From Terasakiispira papahanaumokuakeensis (GTDB lineage Bacteria > Pseudomonadota > Gammaproteobacteria > Pseudomonadales > Halomonadaceae): a DNA stretch of 64,000 nucleotides. Both the position numbers and the translations under genes were made by a program. Positions within the stretch are counted from its first letter, which is position 1, and each line of letters opens with the position of its first letter. Shown here in pieces: positions 26,098-34,612 of the stretch. The notes under the pieces were generated by a model. That model did no database searches. It was not told where the DNA came from and saw only the letters and a program-made list of their open reading frames with translations. The DNA is taken from NCBI RefSeq assembly GCF_001709345.1, contig NZ_MDTQ01000001.1, forward strand, positions 434,001-498,000, in the 5' to 3' direction.

Positions 26098-26967
26098 TTA
26101 ATGCAGTGTCGGTGCATCCTGTCCGTCAATTAATGCGTCCACCTCGGATGCGGAAAATTCATACGGAGTATTACAGAAATGACATTGGGTTCTGATGGCC
26201 CCTTGTTCGGCAATAATGTCACGTAACTCGGTTGCGCCAATATTTAAAACAGCTTGAGCTAGGCGCTCGCGTGAACAAGTGCAGCCAAAATGTAATGAGC
26301 GTGGCTCAAAAACGCGAATCGGTTCTTCGTGGAATAATCGAGTCAGCAAGGTGGCCTGTGGCAGCGTGAGCATTTCTTCGCGAGTGAGTGTTTGGGCCAG
26401 TGTTGTTAAGCGTTCCCAGGCATCAGGATCTTGATTTTGCTCATCATCGGGTAAGCGCTGAAGGAAGAAGCCTGCTGCGGTGTCATCGTTGGCCGCGAGC
26501 CACAGCTTGGAAGGTAGCTGTTCTGATTGAGAAAAGTACGCTTCAAGGCAGCTGGCAAGATCGGGTTGATCAAGTGCGACGATACCTTGGTAGCGGTGAC
26601 CCTCTTTCGGGTCAATCGTGATGACCAGCTGACCACCGCCAAGCAATGTTTGAAAATCGCCTGTAGGGGTTGTCTGTTCATCATAGCGAGCGATGGCGCG
26701 TAGCTGACCGCCAGGATTTGATTCTGCCATTAATAAGCTGACAGGCCCTTGCCCTCGGACTTCTAAGCTGAGCGTGCCGTCTATTTTGACGGTGGCTGTC
26801 AGTAAGGCAACGGCAGCCAGGAGCTGTCCCAGCTCGCGGGTGATATCCGGCGAGTAATGATGGCGCTGAAGCACTTCGCCAAAGCTGTCATGCAGTGTGA
26901 CCAGCTCGCCTCTAACGGCTGTCTGGTCAAACATGAAGCGTTGGATTTGATCATTATCGATACTCAT
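26098..26967 (-). CDS. hslO: Redox-activated chaperone Hsp33
   Basis: A cytoplasmic holdase switched on by oxidation plus unfolding. The 289-residue product has the N-terminal chaperone domain and the C-terminal zinc switch with four cysteines, C229 and C231 (CTC) and C262 and C265 (CHFC), exactly the CxC...CxxC pattern. It follows hslR by 17 bases in the conserved order yrfG-hslR-hslO. Confidence 0.96.
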   Translation of the reverse strand: MSIDNDQIQRFMFDQTAVRGELVTLHDSFGEVLQRHHYSPDITRELGQLLAAVALLTATVKIDGTLSLEVRGQGPVSLLMAESNPGGQLRAIARYDEQTTPTGDFQTLLGGGQLVITIDPKEGHRYQGIVALDQPDLASCLEAYFSQSEQLPSKLWLAANDDTAAGFFLQRLPDDEQNQDPDAWERLTTLAQTLTREEMLTLPQATLLTRLFHEEPIRVFEPRSLHFGCTCSRERLAQAVLNIGATELRDIIAEQGAIRTQCHFCNTPYEFSASEVDALIDGQDAPTLH

Positions 26968-26984
26968 GGATGAGGGGCTCTCAT

Positions 26985-27437
26985 TTATTCTGTATTGCGA
27001 CGCTTGAATTGATGAATCTGGCGTCGGGATTTTTTATCAGGCCGGTGATCAGGCGCAAGTTGAGTGTCGCGCATGAGTTTACGGCTGGCGGCTTGTTGGG
27101 CTCTGTGCGCTTGGCTACGCTCGGTTTCCTGATAAAGTTTTTGGGCTTCTGAAGCGGGGCCGCGCTTCTCTGAAAGGGCCTCAACAATCACTTCCATTTG
27201 TTCGTGGCCGCGTGAAAGCTCAAGGCGTGTGCCTATTTTGAGGCCGCGCCCTACTTTGGGCCTTTGCCCGTCACAGCGTATTTTACCCCCTTCAATGGCG
27301 GCCTTTGCCAGCGAGCGGGTTTTATAAAAACGAGCTGCCCATAACCATTTATCAAGACGAACGGTGGACTGTTGATCCGAGCCCAAGGGGTTGTCGTTAT
27401 CAGTGGCGTGTGAGGTTTTGGACATAGTGGGTCTCAT
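26985..27437 (-). CDS. hslR: Heat shock protein 15 (S4-domain ribosome rescue factor)
   Basis: Binds 50S subunits that carry stranded nascent-chain tRNA. The 150-residue product has an S4 RNA-binding domain ([21 protein letters not shown], about 25-45, read as [12 protein letters not shown] and [13 protein letters not shown]), and a basic C-terminal tail. The ATG at 27437 shares ATGA with the yrfG stop. A second ATG four codons later is an alternative. Confidence 0.94.
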   Translation of the reverse strand: MRPTMSKTSHATDNDNPLGSDQQSTVRLDKWLWAARFYKTRSLAKAAIEGGKIRCDGQRPKVGRGLKIGTRLELSRGHEQMEVIVEALSEKRGPASEAQKLYQETERSQAHRAQQAASRKLMRDTQLAPDHRPDKKSRRQIHQFKRRNTE

Positions 27438-28087
27438 GATTGGGTCAAATGATAAAACTGATCAATCGCCGGGTATTCAGTCAAGGTTCTTTCCGGTGAA
27501 CGGCTGTCCGGTTGTGCAATTGTCAGTAACCACTGAATGCCATAATGCCGAGCGCTGTTTAATACCTGCTCGTTATCATCAATCAGTAATGTCCGTTGTG
27601 GTTTGAAAGGAGAACGTTGATTCAACGCATGCCAAAATACGGGGTCTTCTTTGGGGAGACCGAGATCGGCTGAACTCACGATTTCATCGAGGTACTCAGT
27701 AAGGCCTGTGGCCTCAAGTTTCAAGGCCAACCCCGGACGATCGGCATTGGTGGCCAAAATGACTTTGGGGTCGGCCTGTTTGAGCCATTGTAAGAAGTTT
27801 AGGGCATCAGAACGAAAGCCAATCAGGTGCTGCACTTCTCGTTTTAAGGCCAAAATGTCGACACCAAACTGATCACTCCAGTAATCCAAGCTATACCAGT
27901 TTAAGGTACCTTTTTCTGCCATGATACGAGGAATGATATAATCACGTGCTGCATTCTGATCCAACCGGTGTAATTGAGCGTAGCGTTGTGGCAAGTGTTC
28001 AAGCCAGAAATGACTGTCGAAATGAAGGTCCAGTAGGGTACCGTCCATATCGAGCAATACTGTATCGATTTGATGCCAGTCAATCAT
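27434..28087 (-). CDS. yrfG: GMP/IMP nucleotidase YrfG-like HAD phosphatase
   Basis: A 217-residue HAD hydrolase: LLDMDGTLLDL (motif I, with both Asp), ATNADRPG (motif II), LGLPKEDPVFW (motif III Lys) and LLIDDNEQVL (motif IV). Homologues dephosphorylate purine monophosphates. It leads the minus-strand set yrfG-hslR-hslO and is divergent from nudE; in E. coli the same genes are neighbours. Confidence 0.93.
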   Translation of the reverse strand: MIDWHQIDTVLLDMDGTLLDLHFDSHFWLEHLPQRYAQLHRLDQNAARDYIIPRIMAEKGTLNWYSLDYWSDQFGVDILALKREVQHLIGFRSDALNFLQWLKQADPKVILATNADRPGLALKLEATGLTEYLDEIVSSADLGLPKEDPVFWHALNQRSPFKPQRTLLIDDNEQVLNSARHYGIQWLLTIAQPDSRSPERTLTEYPAIDQFYHLTQS

Positions 28088-28312
28088 CGAAGACCTCTTG
28101 CAGCGGCGAGCGTTAAGGGTTCATTTATTAGCGTAATACGCTCAGAGTGAGTGGCATTGACGTTCTCCATACGTGTCGATAAATGAAATGACACGATGTG
28201 ATCGGCGCCACTTGCGTCTTTATGAGATGGCCCTCATTGTAACGGATCATCACTCAGGGTGTCCTCATTCCCCTGATGCCCAATGAGCCCAAGCCCGGAG
28301 CCAGAGGTACTC

Positions 28313-28876
28313 ATGCCAGACAGACCTAAAATCCTCTCTAGTCGGATGGTGGCGCATAGTCGCCTGTTTGAAGTTGAATCGTTGGATCTGCGTTTTTCTA
28401 ATGGGGCCGAACGAACCTATGAGCGACTGGTGAATCATGGTCATGGGGCTGTGATGGTGGTTGCTGTCGACTTAGACTGTCGTGTTTTGATGATTCAAGA
28501 ATATGCCGGGGGCTTACACGAGTACTGCTTGACCTTGCCTAAAGGGTTGGTGGAGCCAGGGGAAGATGCCCTGGCAGCGGCTAATCGTGAGCTGATGGAA
28601 GAAACCGGATTTGGCGCTCATCACCTTGAACCGTTGGTCGATTTGAGTCTGGCGCCCGGCTATATGGATCATCGGATGCAAGTGGTGTTGGCACGGGGGT
28701 TGTATCCCGCCAAGTTAGAAGGTGATGAACCGGAGCCTTTGATTGTGTCATGGCATCGGTTGGATGATATTTTGTCCTTATTAAACCGAGATGATTTTCA
28801 CGAGGCGCGAGCAGTTGCCGCTTTGTTCATTGCTCGGGAACGATTGATTCAGGTTGGTGATCGAGGAGCAACATGA
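28313..28876 (+). CDS. nudE: ADP compounds hydrolase NudE
   Basis: A Nudix enzyme acting on ADP-ribose, NADH and diadenosine phosphates. The 187-residue product has the Nudix box beginning GLVEPGEDALAAANRELMEE (about 79-98). I chose the ATG at 28313, after AGAGG, which gives the usual MPDRPKIL start. The stop overlaps the cysQ start, so the two are translated together: both clear small phosphorylated adenosine compounds. Confidence 0.93.
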   Translation: MPDRPKILSSRMVAHSRLFEVESLDLRFSNGAERTYERLVNHGHGAVMVVAVDLDCRVLMIQEYAGGLHEYCLTLPKGLVEPGEDALAAANRELMEETGFGAHHLEPLVDLSLAPGYMDHRMQVVLARGLYPAKLEGDEPEPLIVSWHRLDDILSLLNRDDFHEARAVAALFIARERLIQVGDRGAT

Positions 28877-29754
28877 TGGTGCTTGAACACCCCTCCCGGA
28901 TGGCTCGGGAGTTGGGGCGTATTTGTCGGGATGCCAGTGCGGCGATAATGAAAGTCTATAACCAACCCCAGCAGCAGTGGGATGTGAAGACTAAAGCCGA
29001 TGACTCTCCCGTAACCGCCGCTGATTTAGGCGCGCATAAAGTCATTATGCGCGGTCTGAGTCAGATGATGCCGAGGCTACCGGTATTATCTGAGGAGTCA
29101 GCCAATGTGGCCTGGTCAGCGAGAAGTCAATGGGGCCGTTATTGGTTAGTTGACCCCCTCGATGGCACGCGTGAATTCCTTGATCGTAATGATGAGTTCA
29201 CGATTAACATTGCCATGATTGAGCATGGCCAACCGTTATTTGGCATGGTGCATGTCCCCGTGACTGGCGTGACTTATTACGGTGGGCGTTCCTGTGGCAG
29301 TTATCGACAAGGTTTAGAGGGGGAGCCGGAACGCTTGGAAGTGCGATCTCTTCGGTTGCCTCAAATTGATGTGGTGGCCAGTCATCGTCATGGTAATGAG
29401 CAGATTCAACCGTTGCTTGATGCGATGCAGCAACAAGGGATGAATGTCGCGCGTCGGCAGATCGGCAGTTCTCTTAAACTGTGTATGATCGCAGAAGGTC
29501 AGGCGGATTTTTATCCGCGTATCGGCCCCACCTGTGAATGGGATACCGCTGCTGCTCAAGCGGTGATCGAAGGGGCTGGCGGCAAAGTGCTGGATCTTAA
29601 TTTCAAAACGCTGGCGTACAATCAGAAAGATTCACTGATGAATGCGTGGTTTATGGTCCTAGGCGACCTGCACCATCCTTGGCAAAACTGGCTCACGCCT
29701 GCATTGGAGCAGCTGAGGTTGGATGAGCAGGAGGCCGCCGAAGCGGACTCCTGA
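28873..29754 (+). CDS. cysQ: 3'(2'),5'-bisphosphate nucleotidase CysQ
   Basis: Removes the 3'-phosphate from PAP, a by-product of sulfate assimilation. The 293-residue product has the lithium-sensitive phosphatase motifs: SEESA (metal-binding Glu pair), WLVDPLDGTREF and the late WDTAAAQAVIEGAGG. It starts at 28873, overlapping the nudE stop. The C-terminal 20 residues are Glu-rich and extend past the usual family end. Confidence 0.94.
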   Translation: MMVLEHPSRMARELGRICRDASAAIMKVYNQPQQQWDVKTKADDSPVTAADLGAHKVIMRGLSQMMPRLPVLSEESANVAWSARSQWGRYWLVDPLDGTREFLDRNDEFTINIAMIEHGQPLFGMVHVPVTGVTYYGGRSCGSYRQGLEGEPERLEVRSLRLPQIDVVASHRHGNEQIQPLLDAMQQQGMNVARRQIGSSLKLCMIAEGQADFYPRIGPTCEWDTAAAQAVIEGAGGKVLDLNFKTLAYNQKDSLMNAWFMVLGDLHHPWQNWLTPALEQLRLDEQEAAEADS

Positions 29755-29806
29755 TGTCTTTCCATCGGTAACGGGTTCATCTGTATTGGATGATCGTACT
29801 GAAATA

Positions 29807-30526
29807 TTAGTCTTCGAGTTGATAATCAATGCGAGTCACGACACGGATTTTTTTCACCTCCGGCGTATAACTGTCGAGATCATTGATACTGAAGTAACCC
29901 TGTTCTGCATGCCGAATGCCGCCAACCTGGGCGCCGGAATCACGTGCAAAGCGTGCTGCCGCTTCTCGGGCATTGGCGGTTGCTTGGGCGATCATTTCCG
30001 GCTTGATATCATTTAAGCGTGTAAATAAAAACTGTGGGCGGTATTCATAGCTTTGGGTCAGCGCTACTCCTTGGCGAATGACTTGTCCCACTTTTTGCAT
30101 CGTGGCTTTCACGCGGGCGACGTCATGGGTTCTCACCAGTAACGTTGGGCTAGACTTGTAACGTGCTTTAGGCTGTTGATTGCCATAGTTATTGATTTGC
30201 ATATCTTCAATACTGGGCATCGACATTTGCAAGTCTTCGGCTTTGAATCCTGCATCGAGTAGAAACTGGCGTAACAAATCTGCCTGACGCTCGACCTCTT
30301 GTTGTACTTGATCGAGCTGATTACCTGTGACCAGAAAGTTGAGCGGCCAGAGAGCGAGGTCGGCGTCAACCTGGCGTTCCGCCAGCCCCTTTACGCTGAC
30401 TTGGCGGCGACTGTCCTGATAGGCATTTAACGCTTGTGCGATTAAGGCTGCCGCGATCACTATCCCCAATGAGACAATGGCGGCGCCGAGCCAAGCGTGT
30501 GATGGCTTATTCTGATCGGTCGTCAT
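29807..30526 (-). CDS. SIMPL (DUF541) domain exported or membrane-anchored protein
   Basis: A 239-residue protein: one N-terminal helix (about 12-33) followed by the SIMPL domain, with VSVKGLAERQVDADLALW near 45 and AREAAARFARDSGAQVGGIR near 190. The domain probably faces the periplasm. GGAGG precedes the ATG at 30526 by nine bases; a ten-codon longer frame lacks such a site. Family members are linked to stress or envelope functions without a settled mechanism. Confidence 0.88.
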   Translation of the reverse strand: MTTDQNKPSHAWLGAAIVSLGIVIAAALIAQALNAYQDSRRQVSVKGLAERQVDADLALWPLNFLVTGNQLDQVQQEVERQADLLRQFLLDAGFKAEDLQMSMPSIEDMQINNYGNQQPKARYKSSPTLLVRTHDVARVKATMQKVGQVIRQGVALTQSYEYRPQFLFTRLNDIKPEMIAQATANAREAAARFARDSGAQVGGIRHAEQGYFSINDLDSYTPEVKKIRVVTRIDYQLED

Positions 30527-30716
30527 GACATGGAGCCTCCTGCCGGTTGAAATCACTGTTCAGCATAATTTAAAGCATGACACTGAGACTTGGCTATTGT
30601 CGGCAATGAGCGGCAGTCCATATGGCCTCAATCTATGCGGCCCCCATCGGTAAGTGAGGACCCTCATTCAGCGTCAATATTTTGGCGCCATTTCACTGTG
30701 CTGTGATGATTCTTAA

Positions 30717-30744
30717 TTGAAATCAACACACTTCAGCCCCATAC
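30717..30744 (+). promoter_or_regulatory. Sigma-32 heat-shock promoter of lon
   Basis: TTGAAA, a 14-base spacer, then CCCCATAC: an almost exact match to the RpoH consensus (CTTGAAA, 11-16, CCCCATNT). It lies 50 bases before the lon start, so the leader would be about 40-45 bases. Confidence 0.75.
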
Positions 30745-30794
30745 CTGTGGCAGAGGCCATCTCGGCCAGGCAATCATAGCGTCGGAGACAGATT

Positions 30795-33242
30795 ATGAGT
30801 GAGCACGATAGGCCACACGATGATGATATTGAAATCGCAACGGATGACATTGAGCCTGAAATCAGCTCTTCTGGCATGTTAGCGCTCCCTGAAGATGCGC
30901 TTCCGGAAAAAATTTATTTGATGCCGACTCATAACCGGCCCTTCTTTCCGGCTCAGATTCAACCTTTAGTGGTGCCACGGCGACGCTGGGAAGACACGCT
31001 CGAGCAAGTAGCCGAAGATGAACATCATGTGATGGGGCTGATTTATGCTGGAGAAGAGCCCCAGGCCGATATTGATCCTCACGAGATGCCACATATCGGA
31101 ACCGCGGTGCGTATTCACCGCGCTCAGACAGAGGGCAACCGGCTGCAGTTTTTAGCGCAGGGTTTGAAGCGTTTTCGCATCAAGCGTTGGCTGACAGATG
31201 AAGCCCCTTACTTGGTTGAGGTGGAATACCCGCGTGAGCCGCTCGAAGATACTGACGAGGCGCATGCATATGCGATGTCCATTATCTCCGGGATCAAAGA
31301 GCTGTTACCGATTAACCCGCTTTATGGGGAAGAGTTAAAGCATTACTTGAATCGCTTTAATCCCAATGAGCCTGGTCCCCTAACGGATTTCGCCGCCTCG
31401 ATTACTGCGACCTCTGCTAAAGGCGACGAATTGCAGCGGGTACTGGAAACCTTAGCCGTGTTGCCGCGGATGCAAGTGGTGTTACCGCTGCTGCGCAAAG
31501 AAGTCGAAGTCGCCAAGCTGCACAACAAAATCAGCGAAGAGGTGAATGAAACCATTCAGGAGCGCCAGCGCGACTTCTTCCTGCGTGAACAATTGAAGGT
31601 GATTCAGCGCGAGCTGGGGATTACGAAAGACGATAAAGAAGCGGAAGCGGAAGAGTTTGCCCAGCGTCTGGAAGGCAAAACGCTGCCGCAGAAAGTGGAT
31701 GATAAAATTCAAGAAGAGCTGAATAAATTATCCATGCTTGAAACCGGCTCGCCGGAATATGCGGTTACACGTAACTATCTGGATTGGATTACCAGTCTGC
31801 CTTGGGGGATTCAGGTTGAGGATAACCTCGATCTGGCGCATGCCCGCAAGGTTCTGAATGATGATCATGATGGTTTGGACGATGTCAAAGATCGGATCGT
31901 TGAATTCCTCGCTGAAGGTCATTTCAAAGGCGGCGTGGGTGGTTCGATTATTCTGCTGTCAGGTCCTCCCGGTGTCGGTAAGACCTCTGTCGGGCGTTCC
32001 ATCGCCTCTGCATTGGGTCGGCCTTTCTATCGCTTCTCGGTTGGCGGTATGCGTGATGAAGCTGAGATTAAGGGGCATCGTCGGACTTATATCGGTGCCA
32101 TGCCTGGTAAGCTGGTCCAGGCATTAAAAGAGTCTGAGGCCGAAAACCCGGTCGTGTTACTTGATGAAATCGACAAAATGGGCAGCAGTTTCCAGGGTGA
32201 TCCCGCTTCAGCGTTGCTTGAGGTGTTGGACCCTGAGCAAAATGTGAATTTCCTCGATCACTATTTGGATGTGCGCCTGGATTTATCCAAAGTCCTGTTT
32301 ATCTGTACCGCCAATCAGCTGGATACGATCCCCGGCCCGCTATTGGACCGTATGGAGAATATTCGTCTGTCTGGTTACATTGCAGAAGAAAAACTGGCGA
32401 TTGCCAAGCACCATCTCTGGCCTCGCTTGCTTAAGCGAGCAGGCTTGTTGAAAAAACAAGTGGATATTACCGAGCCCGCCTTAAAGCAGATTATTGAAGG
32501 CTATGCTCGAGAGGCGGGTGTACGCCAGTTAGAAAAACAACTGCACCGGGTGTTGCGCAAAGCTGCAGTCAAACTGATGGAAGACGAGGAAACCTCTATC
32601 CGCGTCGGTCTCAAACAGTTGGAAGATTATTTGGGTGCACCGATCTTCCGCAAAGATCCGCTGATGGCTGGCGTTGGGGTGATTACCGGCTTGGCTTGGA
32701 CCTCTATGGGAGGGGCCACGCTGTCGGTGGAAGCTAACCGTATTCACGGCCTTGATCGTGGTTTCAAATTGACCGGTCAGCTCGGAGATGTGATGAAAGA
32801 GTCCGCTCAAATTGCCTATAGTTATATTATGGGCCATTTGAAGACGCTTAATGCTTCTGCTGACTTTTATGATAAGAGCTTTATCCACCTGCATGTGCCG
32901 GAAGGGGCAACCCCCAAAGATGGCCCTTCTGCAGGGGTGACGATGGCGACGGCATTGCTGTCACTGGCTCGGAATGTGAAGCCCAAGCCCGTTGCCATGA
33001 CCGGTGAACTGACTCTCACCGGGCAGGTGATGCCGGTGGGCGGTATCCGCGAGAAGGTGATTGCGGCACGTCGTAGTGGGATCTATGAACTCATTCTGCC
33101 GGAGGATAATCGTCGGGATTATGATGAATTGCCGGATTATCTGAAAGAAGGGATGACCACCCATTTTGCTCGTCGTTATAGTGATGTCGCAGCCGTTGCG
33201 TTACCCGAGACTAAATCAAGCCGTAAGCGCTCGAACGGATAA
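30795..33242 (+). CDS. lon: ATP-dependent Lon-family protease
   Basis: An 815-residue cytoplasmic AAA+ serine protease: LON substrate-binding domain (about 40-235), coiled region, Walker A GPPGVGKTS (390-398), Walker B VVLLDEIDKMG, and the protease dyad Ser712 (in PKDGPSAG) and Lys754 (in GGIREKV). The N-terminus LPEKIYLMPTHNRPFFPAQ resembles the second Lon (AsrA-type) of pseudomonads and halophiles rather than the canonical Lon next to clpX. That sub-family call is an inference. It is monocistronic, with a sigma-32 promoter upstream and paired hairpins after the stop. Confidence 0.95.
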   Translation: MSEHDRPHDDDIEIATDDIEPEISSSGMLALPEDALPEKIYLMPTHNRPFFPAQIQPLVVPRRRWEDTLEQVAEDEHHVMGLIYAGEEPQADIDPHEMPHIGTAVRIHRAQTEGNRLQFLAQGLKRFRIKRWLTDEAPYLVEVEYPREPLEDTDEAHAYAMSIISGIKELLPINPLYGEELKHYLNRFNPNEPGPLTDFAASITATSAKGDELQRVLETLAVLPRMQVVLPLLRKEVEVAKLHNKISEEVNETIQERQRDFFLREQLKVIQRELGITKDDKEAEAEEFAQRLEGKTLPQKVDDKIQEELNKLSMLETGSPEYAVTRNYLDWITSLPWGIQVEDNLDLAHARKVLNDDHDGLDDVKDRIVEFLAEGHFKGGVGGSIILLSGPPGVGKTSVGRSIASALGRPFYRFSVGGMRDEAEIKGHRRTYIGAMPGKLVQALKESEAENPVVLLDEIDKMGSSFQGDPASALLEVLDPEQNVNFLDHYLDVRLDLSKVLFICTANQLDTIPGPLLDRMENIRLSGYIAEEKLAIAKHHLWPRLLKRAGLLKKQVDITEPALKQIIEGYAREAGVRQLEKQLHRVLRKAAVKLMEDEETSIRVGLKQLEDYLGAPIFRKDPLMAGVGVITGLAWTSMGGATLSVEANRIHGLDRGFKLTGQLGDVMKESAQIAYSYIMGHLKTLNASADFYDKSFIHLHVPEGATPKDGPSAGVTMATALLSLARNVKPKPVAMTGELTLTGQVMPVGGIREKVIAARRSGIYELILPEDNRRDYDELPDYLKEGMTTHFARRYSDVAAVALPETKSSRKRSNG

Positions 33243-33262
33243 TGCTCTTGCTGGTCCCCTAT

Positions 33263-33294
33263 CTCATGGCGGCGCTTTGATCGCCCGCCATGAG
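33263..33294 (+). repeat. Ten-base inverted repeat after lon
   Basis: CTCATGGCGG/CCGCCATGAG with a 12-base loop. It is the first of two hairpins after lon and has no T-run of its own. Confidence 0.6.
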
Positions 33295-33302
33295 GAACAC
33301 TG

Positions 33303-33334
33303 GAATGCGTTCCCATTAAGGAACGCATTCTTTA
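33303..33334 (+). terminator. Terminator of lon
   Basis: A perfect 11-base stem GAATGCGTTCC/GGAACGCATTC with a six-base loop, then TTTAT. Confidence 0.75.
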
Positions 33335-33370
33335 TAATTAAGTGTATTGCTATCTACTTCGGGCGGCAAA

Positions 33371-33571
33371 ATGGGACTTCAGGAAATTGCAGTGGGTGGA
33401 ATTTTTCTCAGTCCAATGTTGATCTTTGCACTCATGGGCTTTGTGGCTGCTGTGATTGTGCGCTGGGGGTTGCACCGGTTTTTACGCCGACGTGTTTGGT
33501 GGCACGAAGCGTGGTTTGATGCCTCCCTTTTCATTGTCCTGACGGCAGCTTCTGCATTCGCACTGTCTTGA
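33371..33571 (+). CDS. DUF1656 small membrane protein (AaeX-type)
   Basis: A 66-residue protein with two membrane helices (about 12-30 and 46-63). EIAVGGIFLSPMLIFALMG is typical of DUF1656. I prefer the ATG at 33371 over an eight-codon upstream start. The family heads efflux operons with an HlyD-type adaptor and a FUSC protein, exactly as here. Confidence 0.88.
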   Translation: MGLQEIAVGGIFLSPMLIFALMGFVAAVIVRWGLHRFLRRRVWWHEAWFDASLFIVLTAASAFALS

Positions 33572-33704
33572 GCGAATCGTGGGCGCAGGTTTCTTTTTTT
33601 GTGGTCTCTCCTACTGTGTATGTGAGCGGTGTACAGACGCGACTGCAGACCGTTCAATTCATTCGATATTGACTCCCCCCAAGCGCTACTGAGAAAGGCG
33701 TATT

Positions 33705-34601
33705 ATGCGAAAAGGCTTACGGATTCTAGTGACACTGTTGGTGGTTGCGGCGGCGATAATGGCTGGGCTGTGGTTATGGCATTATTACCTCTACACCCCT
33801 TGGACTCGTGATGGCCGTGTACGCGCAGAAATTATTACGATTGCGCCTGATGTATCCGGTTGGGTGGACGAGTTATCGGTTCAGGATAACGGCTGGGTCT
33901 CAAAGGGGCAGAAGCTGTTTACCTTGAATGATCAGCGCTACCTCGCCGCAGTCGATAAAGCTAAAGCGGTTGTGGCCAATCGTGAAGCGACGCTGGCGCT
34001 GAAAAGGCATGAATCTGAACGACGCAAGCAGTTAGGTCGCGAGGCGATCAGTGCTGAGGATCAGGAAGTGGCACAAATTAATCGCGATGTCGCTGCTGCC
34101 GATTTACAGCAGGCTCAAGCCGCATTGGCCAGTGCTGAAATCGATTTAGATCGAACCCTTGTCCGAGCACCGGTTGAAGGCCATGTGTTGAATATGCATT
34201 TGAATGCGGGTAACTATGTCAAAGCGGGTCAAGCTGTGATGGCTTTGGTCAAAGCCGATTCTTTCTATGTGACCGGTTATTTTGAAGAAACCAAGATGCC
34301 TGATATTCATCAGGGCGACCCGGCTGAAGTTATTTTAATGAATGGCGACACTCATTTAAAAGGCCATGTGGCGGGCATTGGCCGTGGTATTGCCGATACG
34401 AATACGGCGACCAACAATCAATTATTGCCGCAAGTTCAGCCCACCTTTAATTGGGTTCGATTGGCGCAGCGTATTCCCGTGCGCATCACGCTGGATGAGG
34501 TGCCAGACGGCACGCTGTTAAGCGCCGGAATGACGGCAACGGTAAGGATTCTCAAAGCACCAGAACGTCATGAGCCGGATGCCCAGGCTTCTGAGCATTA
34601 G
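33705..34601 (+). CDS. aaeA: HlyD/EmrA-type efflux adaptor (AaeA-like)
   Basis: A 298-residue periplasmic membrane-fusion protein: N-terminal anchor helix (about 7-24), TPWTRDGRVRAEIITIAPDV (31-50, a strong AaeA-type start), lipoyl halves around a coiled hairpin (85-140), and APVEGHVLNMHLNAGNYV. It links the inner-membrane FUSC pump to an outer-membrane exit. E. coli AaeAB exports aromatic carboxylic acids; the substrate here is unknown. Confidence 0.9.
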   Translation: MRKGLRILVTLLVVAAAIMAGLWLWHYYLYTPWTRDGRVRAEIITIAPDVSGWVDELSVQDNGWVSKGQKLFTLNDQRYLAAVDKAKAVVANREATLALKRHESERRKQLGREAISAEDQEVAQINRDVAAADLQQAQAALASAEIDLDRTLVRAPVEGHVLNMHLNAGNYVKAGQAVMALVKADSFYVTGYFEETKMPDIHQGDPAEVILMNGDTHLKGHVAGIGRGIADTNTATNNQLLPQVQPTFNWVRLAQRIPVRITLDEVPDGTLLSAGMTATVRILKAPERHEPDAQASEH

Positions 34602-34612
34602 GCCCCACTGTT

